In this document: positions 1-6,206 of the stretch, one piece after another
How positions within the stretch are numbered: the stretch's first letter is position 1
How the letters are laid out: every line of letters starts with the position of its first letter
NCBI GenBank assembly: GCA_030649775.1
Contig: JAUSFR010000011.1
Coordinates: 1 to 20,857 of the forward strand
Source: a bacterium
GTDB taxonomy: Bacteria; Patescibacteriota; Minisyncoccia; Phycocordibacterales; UBA10002
DNA: 20,857 bases
Reading direction: 5' to 3'
Position numbers and translations under genes: made by a program
Notes under the pieces: model-generated
Database searches by the model: none
The model's input: only the letters and a program-made list of their open reading frames with translations
Told to the model about the DNA's origin: nothing

Positions 1-28
1 TATAGGATAATGAAGCAATGAATTTTCA

Positions 29-120
29 ATTATCAATTTCCAATTTTCAGTCAATTTTCAATTTGAAAATTATCAATTTCGGGCTTTGTTTGAAAATTGA
101 TAATTGAAACTTGATAATTT
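29..120. repeat. 91-nt AT-rich direct repeat, copy 1
   Basis: Nearly identical to 669-759: the same order of tatcaatttc, caattttcag, gaaaattatcaatttcgggc and gaaaattgataattgaaac blocks, with a few substitutions and a one-base indel. It contains internal inverted repeats (gaaaattatcaatttc against ttgaaaattgataatt) and could fold. The two copies bracket the methyltransferase gene; this one ends five bases before its ATG. Confidence 0.85.
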
Positions 121-125
121 TCTTT

Positions 126-653
126 ATGTTCATCGACCCCTCACACACCATCACCCAGTTTGACCTCCAAAGCGGAGCTCGCGTTGCCGACCTTGGCGCG
201 GGCACGGGAACCCTCACGGTGCTCATTGCGCGCGCGGTGGGCGAATCGGGCAAAGTCTACGCGATTGAAGTGCAGAAAAATCTTCTGGACAAACTCAAAA
301 ATCACACCCGAGAGGAGCGCGTGAACAACGTGGAGGCGCTATGGGGTGACATTGAACGGCCGAACGGCACACACCTCGGGGACGCCATGGTGGATGCCGC
401 GGTGGTGTCAAATGTGCTGTTCCAGATTGAGCATAAGGCGGAGTTCGTCGCCGAGACCAAGCGTATTTTGAAACCGGGAGGGAAGGTCCTGCTGGTGGAC
501 TGGACCGACTCATTTAACGGGATGGGTCCGCACCAGGACCACGTCGTCACGGAAAAGGCGGGACGCGAGCTTTTTGAAAGCGGGGGATTTCGGTTTGTAA
601 AAAAGATAGAGGCAGGAGCGCACCACTACGGCTTGATTTTCAAGCGGACTTGA
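126..653 (+). CDS. Class I SAM-dependent methyltransferase
   Basis: A protein of 175 residues, predicted to be a soluble Rossmann-fold methyltransferase. Residues about 16-26 read RVADLGAGTGT, the SAM-binding motif I, followed by an acidic residue at the end of strand 2 (VYAIEV) and a KRILKPGGKVLLVDW segment typical of the UbiE/Methyltransf_11 group. The substrate cannot be told. I chose the ATG at 126 because family members usually begin just before the F-x-x-P segment; a TTG at 111 lies in the same frame but inside the repeat. No Shine-Dalgarno site is visible. The gene stands alone between two 91-nt direct repeats, and its last codons form the 5' arm of a perfect hairpin. The fold is confident, the reaction unknown. 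Confidence 0.88.
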   Translation: MFIDPSHTITQFDLQSGARVADLGAGTGTLTVLIARAVGESGKVYAIEVQKNLLDKLKNHTREERVNNVEALWGDIERPNGTHLGDAMVDAAVVSNVLFQIEHKAEFVAETKRILKPGGKVLLVDWTDSFNGMGPHQDHVVTEKAGRELFESGGFRFVKKIEAGAHHYGLIFKRT

Positions 654-667
654 AAATCAAGCCGTAG
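626..667 (+). terminator. Perfect 19-bp hairpin overlapping the methyltransferase stop
   Basis: Arms 626-644 and 649-667 are perfectly complementary with a 4-nt loop (cgga). The TGA stop (651-653) lies in the 3' arm. No T-tract follows, so it is not a standard intrinsic terminator; it may define or protect the mRNA 3' end. Its geometry matches the hairpin at 17675-17716. Confidence 0.6.
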
Positions 668-668
668 A

Positions 669-759
669 ATTATCAATTTCCAATTTTCAGTCAATCCCTC
701 ATTTGAAAATTATCAATTTCGGGCTTTTTTGAAAATTGATAATTGAAACTTGATAATTT
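669..759. repeat. 91-nt AT-rich direct repeat, copy 2
   Basis: Second copy of the repeat at 29-120. It contains the TTGAAA (743-748) that probably serves as the -35 box for the solute-binding protein gene. Confidence 0.85.
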
Positions 760-772
760 ATAGGTGTATAAT
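743..772 (+). promoter_or_regulatory. Sigma70-type promoter for the solute-binding protein
   Basis: TTGAAA at 743-748, an 18-nt spacer and a perfect TATAAT at 767-772 preceded by TG (extended -10). The start codon is at 812, giving a leader of about 33 nt. The -35 box lies inside the repeat at 669-759. Confidence 0.7.
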
Positions 773-811
773 ACTTTCTATAGAAAGAAACGTGAATAAT
801 CTCTATCGGGC

Positions 812-2077
812 ATGAATTCATTTCAAACTATAATATTGGGCGTTTTTGGCTTCTTTATCATCGCCGGGCTTCTTGCCGTGGCGATGGTCAAACAAGGTGG
901 AGACGCGCAGAAGGTAACGGTAACCATCTGGGGTAGTCGGCCGAGAGTAGAGGTTCAAAATCTTATCGCGAATCTGTACGGGAAGAGCGAGACGGTCGGC
1001 GTGAGTTATCGGGAAATAGGCGAGGCGAACTTTGACCAGACCGTCATTGAGGCGCTCGCCGTTGATAAGGGTCCCGACCTTATTCTGCTCCCGCTTGAAC
1101 TCCTCCTCCGCTATCGCGACAAAATACGCCCCGTTCCGTACGACAAGTACACCCAAAGGACCTTTCAGGATACCTTTATACAAGAAGGCGACCATTTTTT
1201 GCAGGCTGATGGGATTGTGGCGTTTCCGCTTGTCCTTGACCCGCTCATCATGTACTTCAACCGTGATTTTCTTGACGAAGCGGGCATCACAACTCCCCCG
1301 AAGTATTGGGACGAGTTTTTGACACTTGCGCGAGACATCAGCGTCAAAGACGAAACGGGCAATCTTTCCCGTAGCGCGGTCGCGCTCGGGGAGTATCGCA
1401 ACATTCTCTCCGCGAAAGAAATTCTTTCCGCGCTCTTTCTCCAAAGTGGCAGTTCCATCTTTGGGCTAAGCTCTACGGGCAATCTGCGGGGGACGCTTAC
1501 GCAGGAAGGCACATCGGCCGTGCTTGATTTTTATACCGAATTCGCCAATCCCCTGAAACCCGTCTATTCGTGGAACCGCTCGCTCCCGCTGTCAAAGGAG
1601 CAGTTTACGGCGTCAGAGCTCGCCATATACTTCGGGTTTGGAAGCGAATACACAGAAATTCAGCGAACGAACCCAAATCTCAATTTTGACGTGGGACTCT
1701 TTCCACGCCCAAGGAACGCCACGGTAGGTATCACCTACGGCAAACTCACAGGAGTCGCGATGCTCCGCTCGGCTCGTAACCCTTCGGTTGCGCTTCAGGT
1801 TGCTCTCACGCTCGGAAGTCCCCAAGCCGCAGGATTTCTCCACAAGGAAAATGGCCTCCCTCCCGTGCATCGGAGTCTCCTTAGCGACAAACCTGCCGAC
1901 CCGTTTCTTGCCGTGTTGTACGATTCTGCCTCCCGCTCCCGCGGTTTTCTTGACCCCAACCCCGCGGTTTCGGGGGAGATTTTCCGAACTATGGTAGAAT
2001 CGGTAACGAGCGGGAGGGCGCGAAGTCCGCAAGCGCTCGGCAAAGCAAATCAGGAACTGCAGAGCGCGCTCCGATAA
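812..2077 (+). CDS. Membrane-anchored extracellular solute-binding protein (family 1-like)
   Basis: A 421-residue protein. A hydrophobic stretch at about residues 5-26 has no lipobox cysteine, so it is probably an uncleaved anchor. The rest resembles ABC-transporter sugar-binding proteins of the UgpB/MalE type: VTVTIWG near residue 37, DLILLP near residue 90, then the FPLVLDPLIMYFNRDFLDEA region followed by PPKYWDEF, characteristic of the family. Such proteins capture a solute outside the membrane and hand it to an ABC permease. No permease or ATPase gene is nearby, so the partner and substrate are unknown and the fold may be used for another surface role. It has its own promoter and precedes the pilin-like array. 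The family call is good, transport function less sure. Confidence 0.85.
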   Translation: MNSFQTIILGVFGFFIIAGLLAVAMVKQGGDAQKVTVTIWGSRPRVEVQNLIANLYGKSETVGVSYREIGEANFDQTVIEALAVDKGPDLILLPLELLLRYRDKIRPVPYDKYTQRTFQDTFIQEGDHFLQADGIVAFPLVLDPLIMYFNRDFLDEAGITTPPKYWDEFLTLARDISVKDETGNLSRSAVALGEYRNILSAKEILSALFLQSGSSIFGLSSTGNLRGTLTQEGTSAVLDFYTEFANPLKPVYSWNRSLPLSKEQFTASELAIYFGFGSEYTEIQRTNPNLNFDVGLFPRPRNATVGITYGKLTGVAMLRSARNPSVALQVALTLGSPQAAGFLHKENGLPPVHRSLLSDKPADPFLAVLYDSASRSRGFLDPNPAVSGEIFRTMVESVTSGRARSPQALGKANQELQSALR

Positions 2078-2086
2078 CCAATCACA

Positions 2087-2132
2087 TACCAATCTGCGAA
2101 TGAACACCAATCTACAAATACCTGCGAATAAG
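2087..2132. repeat. 46-nt intergenic repeat, copy A
   Basis: Matches 3539-3584 over 46 nt with three substitutions (accaatct ... tacctgcgaataag). Part of it forms the left arm of the inverted repeat 2107-2168. Both copies lie between genes of the pilin-like array. Confidence 0.8.
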
Positions 2133-2168
2133 AAAAGAAGCTCACATTAGTAGGTATTTGTAGATTGG
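2107..2168. repeat. 17-bp perfect inverted repeat upstream of the first pilin-like gene
   Basis: Arms 2107-2123 (ccaatctacaaatacct) and 2152-2168 are perfectly complementary with a 28-nt loop. There is no T-tract. It could act as a processing or stability structure between the solute-binding protein gene and the array. Confidence 0.65.
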
Positions 2169-2200
2169 AATGGATTAGTATTATTGGTATCTGTTGCGAT

Positions 2201-2641
2201 ATGAAAAAACTTTTTTTCCCCACAACTCTCTTCCTCCTCGCCTTGTTTGCCGTGGGAGCCCCGACGCTCGTGTTTGCTACAGCTCCTTCCGAGACCGCTC
2301 CCTACAAAGCCTCTTACGTCCCGTGCGGAACGGATGATGTCAACAAAGACGGCAAAGTGGATAATCCCTGCGGATTCGCTGATGTGATTGAGATGGCCAA
2401 AAGGCTTATCACCGGCTGGATTATGGCGGGAGTCACTTTCGCCACGATGGGCTTTGCGTATGCCGGATACCTGTACATCACCGCGATGGGTTCATCCGAG
2501 AAAATCAGTCACGCGCATTCCATCTTCACCAAAACCACGCTCGGGTTTATCTTTATGCTCTCCGCGTGGCTTATAGCGTATACTATGGAGAGTATTTTCC
2601 TTACCGATAAGGCAAAGGAGAATTCATTTTTACAACCTTAA
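2201..2641 (+). CDS. Pilin-like two-helix membrane protein 1 (T4SS pilin type)
   Basis: A 146-residue protein. A signal peptide (MKKLFFP..., cleavage near VFA-TA) is followed by an extracytoplasmic stretch with two cysteines and the loop DVNKDGKVDNPCG, which resembles a dockerin or EF-hand calcium loop. Two hydrophobic helices follow (about residues 68-95 and 105-130) with a short polar turn GSSEK between them, the VirB2/TrbC-like layout. It is the most divergent of seven paralogues in this array. The ATG at 2201 is chosen because it begins a proper signal peptide; an in-frame TTG at 2165 adds only sequence from a repeat. The next gene starts 12 nt downstream. Role in a pilus is inferred from family and context. 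Confidence 0.75.
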   Translation: MKKLFFPTTLFLLALFAVGAPTLVFATAPSETAPYKASYVPCGTDDVNKDGKVDNPCGFADVIEMAKRLITGWIMAGVTFATMGFAYAGYLYITAMGSSEKISHAHSIFTKTTLGFIFMLSAWLIAYTMESIFLTDKAKENSFLQP

Positions 2642-2653
2642 TCTTCTCTATTT

Positions 2654-3079
2654 ATGAAGCAACAAATGCTTACAGGATTCCACTGGGCAAAGAACGTAAC
2701 CCTCACTGTTTTTTGGACTCTCGTACTCGTGCTCCCGCTGGTTCCTCGGCAAGCTTTCGCCGCCGATTGCACCGATAAGACAAAGCTCTGCAACCCCATA
2801 AAGTTTCCCAATCTGACCGCCTTTTTCCTTGAGATTATAAATGTCGTCATTCAGTATGGTGTGCTTCTCATTGTGCTTTTTATCGTGTTTGCGGGATTTA
2901 AGTTTGTGACCGCGCAGGGAAACAGCGAGAAGGTGAGTGAAGCGAGGGAAATGCTAAAGTGGATTGTTATTGGGGCCTTCGTGCTTCTCGGTGTCTACGT
3001 CATTCGCTCCGCCATTTGCGGCACGATTGAACAGCTCGGAGTACAAAATGCGTGCGACTCGGGGACAACAACAGAGTAG
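2654..3079 (+). CDS. Pilin-like two-helix membrane protein 2
   Basis: A 141-residue protein with an N-terminal signal segment (about residues 14-36, cleavage near AFA-AD) and a short cysteine-containing stretch (DCTDKTKLC). A first helix around YGVLLIVLFIVFAGFKF, the polar turn AQGNSEKVSEAREM and a second helix WIVIGAFVLLGVYVI follow, then a tail with two further cysteines. Four cysteines outside the membrane could make two disulfides. The helix-turn-helix pattern with an acidic/basic connector matches the other members. It is probably co-transcribed with its neighbours on both sides (12 and 26 nt gaps). No clear ribosome-binding site. Confidence 0.75.
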   Translation: MKQQMLTGFHWAKNVTLTVFWTLVLVLPLVPRQAFAADCTDKTKLCNPIKFPNLTAFFLEIINVVIQYGVLLIVLFIVFAGFKFVTAQGNSEKVSEAREMLKWIVIGAFVLLGVYVIRSAICGTIEQLGVQNACDSGTTTE

Positions 3080-3105
3080 TTAGACAATAGACAAGACAAA
3101 ATGCA

Positions 3106-3534
3106 ATGAAAGTAATTCGCATCAAAACCCTAAAAGCTTTCCCGCTACCTTCCCGTATCTATCGTCTACTGTCTACTTGCCGACTGTCTACTGTCTATTT
3201 GTCTACTGTCTACTGTCTACTGTCTTTCCCCCTTTTTGCTTTCGCAGGGGACCCCTCCACGCTCACCGTGTTTAAGCCCAGCGCGAATGCCGGCCTCAAT
3301 CTCACCACGCTCGCGAACAAGTTTTCCGGGCTGGCGAACGTTGTTATCCCCTTTCTCATTGGCGTCGCGTTTGTGGTCATCGTGTGGGGCATCTTCAAGT
3401 ACATCACGCACGCCGGAGACTCCGAACAGGTGGCGAAGGGGCGTATGGCCATCCTCTACGGCATCATCGCGCTCTTCCTGATGCTTTCCTTCTGGGGATT
3501 TGTTACAATGATACACACGAGTTTGTTTGAATAG
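3106..3534 (+). CDS. Pilin-like two-helix membrane protein 3 with a repeat-encoded signal segment
   Basis: A 142-residue protein. The mature part (from about residue 48, after AFA-GD) carries the array pattern: IPFLIGVAFVVIVWGIFKY, the connector HAGDSEQVAKGR, then a second helix ending FWGFVTMIHTS. The signal segment is unusual: residues about 19-41 are encoded by a tandem gtctact repeat tract (3163-3227), giving alternating Leu/Ser/Thr/Val/Tyr. The N-terminal extension before it is basic (KVIRIKTLK), as a signal peptide needs. If the repeat tract is not translated the start would have to lie downstream, but no good ATG exists there. It ends directly before the 46-nt repeat copy B. Confidence 0.72.
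   Translation: MKVIRIKTLKAFPLPSRIYRLLSTCRLSTVYLSTVYCLLSFPLFAFAGDPSTLTVFKPSANAGLNLTTLANKFSGLANVVIPFLIGVAFVVIVWGIFKYITHAGDSEQVAKGRMAILYGIIALFLMLSFWGFVTMIHTSLFE
3163..3227. repeat. gtctact tandem repeat inside a coding region
   Basis: About eight imperfect copies of ctgtctact/tgtctat run through the signal-peptide part of the gene at 3106. Related words in the opposite sense (tagacaatagacaagac) lie just before the gene at 3081-3097, so the two could pair in the mRNA over the start codon. Confidence 0.8.
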
Positions 3535-3538
3535 TAAA

Positions 3539-3584
3539 TACCAATCTGCTAATGAAGACCAATCTACTAATACCTGCGAATAAG
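3539..3584. repeat. 46-nt intergenic repeat, copy B
   Basis: Matches 2087-2132 with three substitutions. It follows the stop of the third pilin-like gene by a few bases. Confidence 0.8.
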
Positions 3585-3603
3585 ATTGACAACATCTTCT
3601 GTC

Positions 3604-3647
3604 ATTCCCGCCTGTCTGCGTGTACGCACAGGCAGACAGGCGGGAAT
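3604..3647. repeat. REP-like hairpin element
   Basis: Perfect 16-bp arms attcccgcctgtctgc (3604-3619) and 3632-3647 around a 12-nt loop. Flanked by gtc and cagag, it resembles the common GTCATTCCCGC...GCGGGAAT intergenic palindrome, also seen at 16634-16746. No T-tract. Confidence 0.75.
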
Positions 3648-3682
3648 CCAGAGTATGTTTACAAGAAATAAAGAAGAAATGT

Positions 3683-4180
3683 ATGTCTAAATATTTTCTT
3701 ACAATACTCATGACAGTGGTGGTGATAGGGATGTCGGTATTCATTCCCTCCGCATTTGCTAGCCATTGTTTTGACGCACAGACGGGTTCGTATGAGACCC
3801 TACAACATACCGCTTCTGGTGATTGTCCTTCGGGTACAGATGACCCGGGGGCTAGTTCCTCCTTTAGTGACGACGAAAGCGGGCAAATCACGACCTTCGG
3901 AGGACTGCTCAACCAAATCAACAGCCTCCTTAATGCGATTGTTCCGGTCCTCGTCGGGCTCGGAGTCTTCGTCATCATTTACGGAGTCTTTGGATACATT
4001 CAGCATTCCGCCGATGAGGAGAAACGAGATGAGGCGAAGAAGTTTATTGTGTGGGGGGTTGTCGGCGTGTTTATTATGGTGTCAATATGGGGGTTTGTGA
4101 ACATCCTCATCAATAGCTTTGACCTCAAGAAGACCCCCGTGCAGGTGGAATCGGTATTTCCGACGGGTTTGTACGAATAG
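3683..4180 (+). CDS. Pilin-like two-helix membrane protein 4
   Basis: A 165-residue protein, the longest of the array. The signal peptide runs from residue 1 to about 27 (ends SAFA-SH). A polar, acidic region of about 45 residues with two cysteines follows (CFDAQ and DCPSG), then the canonical core: VPVLVGLGVFVIIYGVFGYI, connector SADEEKRDEAKK, second helix beginning FIVWGVVGVFIM and the tail NSFDLKKTP. The core is nearly the same as in the genes at 4214 and 5566. ATG 3683 is preceded by aaagaagaaa, a weak Shine-Dalgarno; reading further upstream would translate the REP-like hairpin. Probably surface or pilus-associated; the exact role is inferred. Confidence 0.78.
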   Translation: MSKYFLTILMTVVVIGMSVFIPSAFASHCFDAQTGSYETLQHTASGDCPSGTDDPGASSSFSDDESGQITTFGGLLNQINSLLNAIVPVLVGLGVFVIIYGVFGYIQHSADEEKRDEAKKFIVWGVVGVFIMVSIWGFVNILINSFDLKKTPVQVESVFPTGLYE

Positions 4181-4213
4181 CCAACTTTTATCTGTGACTA
4201 ATAAAAAAACACT

Positions 4214-4528
4214 ATGACCATTGAAGGATTTTTGATGAAGATTCAAGGCTTACTGGACACGGTGGTCCCGTTTATCATCGGACTTGCCGTTTTTGTCATC
4301 ATCTGGGGAGTTTTCACCTACCTCACGCACGCAGCGGAGGAGGAGAAGCGGGAAGAGGCGAAGAAGTTTATGCTCTGGGGCGTCATTGGCGTCTTTATGA
4401 TGCTCTCCGTGTGGGGGTTTGTGAATATCCTCTTGAATACGTTTGACCTTGATACCCAGATTGATGCCGACAAGATTCCGAAGGTGCCGGAGCTTGTGGT
4501 GCCCGTTCGAACTGGCGCTGGTTCATAA
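4214..4528 (+). CDS. Pilin-like two-helix membrane protein 5, without signal peptide
   Basis: A 104-residue protein holding only the core of the family: a short amphipathic lead (MTIEGFLMKIQGLLD), helix VPFIIGLAVFVIIWGVFTYL, connector HAAEEEKREEAKK, a second helix ending WGFVNILLNTFDL and a Pro/Val-rich tail. It lacks the cleavable signal peptide of its paralogues, so it either inserts through its own two helices or has lost an N-terminal part. There is a 33-nt gap from the gene before and 22 nt to the gene after. The ATG at 4214 is the only reasonable start. Confidence 0.75.
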   Translation: MTIEGFLMKIQGLLDTVVPFIIGLAVFVIIWGVFTYLTHAAEEEKREEAKKFMLWGVIGVFMMLSVWGFVNILLNTFDLDTQIDADKIPKVPELVVPVRTGAGS

Positions 4529-4550
4529 ATTGTATGAAGAGCCTTTCCTT

Positions 4551-4916
4551 ATGTTTTTAAAATCCAAATCCTATCCAGCGCTTCTCATAGCCGTAGCACT
4601 TTCTACGCCTTTTTTTACCTTGGCTTCCGGAGCAAATGCGGGAGGTGTGGTTGACCCCCCTGAAAACGTAACGGAACTCCTGAATCGCATCAGCACCTAT
4701 ATCATCAACCCGCTTATCTATGTGCTCTTTACGGCAGGGTTCGTGGTCTTCATCTGGGGACTGGTGCAATTTGTCGCGCACCTTGATAACGAAGAGGCGC
4801 GCGCTACCGGCGGGAAGCATATGCTCTGGGGCATTATCGGTATGGTGGTGATGGTCGGGGTGGTGGGCATCGTGAATATCATTCAGAACACCATCGCATC
4901 CATAGGCGGAGCCTAA
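4551..4916 (+). CDS. Pilin-like two-helix membrane protein 6
   Basis: A 121-residue protein. The signal peptide (FLKSKSYPALLIAVALSTP) has a likely cleavage after the ANA-GG region. Helix 1 is around IYVLFTAGFVVFIWGLVQF, the connector AHLDNEEARATGGKH, helix 2 around MLWGIIGMVVMVGVVGIV, and the C terminus is short. It keeps the WG-[LV]-x-x-[FY] and LWGIIG landmarks but is more diverged than members 4, 5 and 7. The ATG at 4551 starts the signal peptide; the frame stays open upstream to 4443, overlapping the previous gene. The S23-like gene follows after a repeat. Confidence 0.75.
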   Translation: MFLKSKSYPALLIAVALSTPFFTLASGANAGGVVDPPENVTELLNRISTYIINPLIYVLFTAGFVVFIWGLVQFVAHLDNEEARATGGKHMLWGIIGMVVMVGVVGIVNIIQNTIASIGGA

Positions 4917-4941
4917 GGATGCGAATGAAGTATGTAACAGG

Positions 4942-4990
4942 GAACATGAAGGAGATAGAGAATGAAGAATGAATTATGAAGGATGAAGAA
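4942..4990. repeat. atgaagga-type simple repeat, left flank
   Basis: Words gaacatgaagga, gaatgaagaatgaa and atgaaggatgaag recur here. They are the reverse complement of the words in the 35-nt tandem repeat at 5362-5450. The tract runs into the first codons of the four-helix-bundle gene. Confidence 0.6.
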
Positions 4991-5341
4991 GGAGGGGAAC
5001 AGAAGTATCATGAGCGACTGCACTCCTTAATGGACACCTATGTGCATTTGGTCTATCGGGTATCCAGAGATTTTCCAAAGGAGGAACAATATGGGGCGAC
5101 TTCACAGCTACGCCGAGCAGCGCTCTCCGTGATACTCAATTATGTGGAAGGTTATGCGCGACAACGTAGCGCCGTACATAAGAATTTCCTTGAGATTTCT
5201 TTTGGTTCGCTGAAGGAATCGGCTTACCTTACCGAATTCTCGTTACAGGAAGGCTGGCTAAAAGAACCTGCCTATAGGGAACTTAAAAAGCTTGAAAGGG
5301 AAATAGGAGCCATGATATGGGGGGCTTTACGCAATATGTAG
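4976..5341 (+). CDS. Four-helix-bundle protein (S23 / 23S rRNA intervening-sequence type)
   Basis: A 121-residue soluble helical protein of the family first found encoded in intervening sequences of 23S rRNA and related to the Avd accessory protein of diversity-generating retroelements. The hallmark is visible: FPKEEQYGATSQLRRAALSV followed by NYVEGYAR, then FLEISFGSLKESAYLTEFS, matching the conserved FPxxExYxLxxQLRRAAxSIxxNIAEGxxR and FLxIAxGSLxExxxxL pattern. Length is normal for the family. The biochemical role is unknown; the positive helix suggests nucleic-acid binding. It sits in the middle of the pilin-like array, and its start codon and first residues (MKDEEGGE) come out of a simple repeat that recurs inverted downstream, so it may be an inserted cassette. 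Confidence 0.88.
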   Translation: MKDEEGGEQKYHERLHSLMDTYVHLVYRVSRDFPKEEQYGATSQLRRAALSVILNYVEGYARQRSAVHKNFLEISFGSLKESAYLTEFSLQEGWLKEPAYRELKKLEREIGAMIWGALRNM

Positions 5342-5361
5342 CACAATATGTAGCATGAGCT

Positions 5362-5450
5362 CATCCTCCATATTTCATTCTCCTTCCTTCATGTTCCATC
5401 CTCCATATTTCATTCGCCTTCCTTCATGTTCCATCCTCCATCCTTCATAT
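5362..5450. repeat. 35-nt tandem repeat, right flank of the S23-like gene
   Basis: Unit catcctccatatttcattc... occurs at 5362-5396 and 5397-5431 with one substitution; a shortened third copy runs from 5432 to 5450. There are no spacers, so it is not a CRISPR. The reverse complement resembles 4942-4990. Confidence 0.85.
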
Positions 5451-5472
5451 CCCCTGCTATCCACACCCACCC

Positions 5473-5500
5473 TTGCAAAGGCCTGTGAATAGGGTACAAT
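5473..5500 (+). promoter_or_regulatory. Possible promoter for pilin-like gene 7
   Basis: TTGCAA at 5473-5478, 16-nt spacer, TACAAT at 5495-5500. This would give the last pilin-like gene its own transcript with a leader of about 60 nt that is rich in T and A. Confidence 0.45.
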
Positions 5501-5565
5501 AAGAAGGATTTTACAAATAAAGGGGTCGTATTACTAGTTTTTTTTATTAATTTTTTATTAGTGCT

Positions 5566-5949
5566 ATGAAGAAATTTCTTATTACGGCATCAGCGTATCT
5601 CTTGCCGGTCGTCGCGTTTGCGGCGGGAGGGGAGGTCGAGTCGGACAACCTTGTTGACCTCATCAATCAGATAAACGCGGTCATCAACGCGATTATCCCG
5701 TTCCTCGTTGGGCTCGCAGTGCTTATCATCATCTGGGGTGTATTCAACTACATTTCAGGCGCGGGAGACGAAGAGAAGCGCGCGCAGGCCAAGCAGTATA
5801 TCGTCTGGGGTGTTGTCGGTGTGTTTATTATGCTCTCCATCTGGGGACTGGTGAACGTGCTCGTCAACAGCTTTGACCTCAAGAAGACCCCTCTTTCGGA
5901 AGAGAAGCTCCCGAGCTTTGGTGGAGACCCTCTGGAAGGCACGAGATAG
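5566..5949 (+). CDS. Pilin-like two-helix membrane protein 7
   Basis: A 127-residue protein. The signal peptide is compact (MKKFLITASAYLLPVVAFA, cleavage before AGG). After a short acidic stretch comes the core: IPFLVGLAVLIIIWGVFNYI, connector GAGDEEKRAQAKQ, second helix beginning YIVWGVVGVFIML and the tail NSFDLKKTP, almost the same as member 4. It is separated from the rest of the array by the S23-like gene and repeats, and probably has its own promoter; the strong terminator at 5981-6011 ends the region. It is the cleanest family member and good evidence that the whole array is of T4SS-pilin type. Confidence 0.8.
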   Translation: MKKFLITASAYLLPVVAFAAGGEVESDNLVDLINQINAVINAIIPFLVGLAVLIIIWGVFNYISGAGDEEKRAQAKQYIVWGVVGVFIMLSIWGLVNVLVNSFDLKKTPLSEEKLPSFGGDPLEGTR

Positions 5950-5980
5950 GCTCTTCCGAATCTCACTACTTCTGTCATTT

Positions 5981-6011
5981 AAACCACCCCGACGAAAGTC
6001 GGGGTGGTTTT
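5981..6011 (+). terminator. Intrinsic terminator after the pilin-like array
   Basis: Arms aaaccaccccgac (5981-5993) and 5998-6010 with a GAAA tetraloop, the stem closing into a TTTT run. The perfect 13-bp stem marks the end of the plus-strand array. Confidence 0.9.
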
Positions 6012-6020
6012 GCGTGTACA

Positions 6021-6086
6021 CCCCCACACCAATCTCGCCTGTCTATGCATGGTACACGCACAGGCGGTGGCAGATTGGTGTGGGGG
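6021..6086. repeat. 15-bp inverted repeat
   Basis: Arms cccccacaccaatct (6021-6035) and 6072-6086 are perfectly complementary. Inside is a further cgcctgt...acaggcg pairing similar to the REP-like element at 3604-3647. It lies between convergent transcripts. Confidence 0.7.
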
Positions 6087-6129
6087 TTGATTTTCCACAA
6101 ACCACTCGCAGACTCGCGGGTGTAAAATC

Positions 6130-6162
6130 AAAAAAACGCCAAGGATTTGTGGTCCTTGACGT
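6130..6162 (-). terminator. Intrinsic terminator of the lipoprotein gene
   Basis: On the minus strand a 9-bp stem (cgtcaagga / tccttggcg, one G-T pair) with a 7-nt loop is followed by at least seven T. It lies about 45 nt after the stop of the gene at 6207-6665. Confidence 0.85.
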
Positions 6163-6206
6163 CTGATGCTCACCCGCTACAGCGAGTGAGCAAAGTGCAA
6201 CTCCCT

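Noticed and set aside
3620..3682. GTG start extending pilin-like protein 4
   Set aside because: It would translate half of the REP-like hairpin and place 21 charged residues before a good signal peptide.
5362..5450. 35-nt repeats spaced regularly, possible CRISPR
   Set aside because: The repeats follow each other directly with no spacers, number only two and a half, and no cas gene is present.
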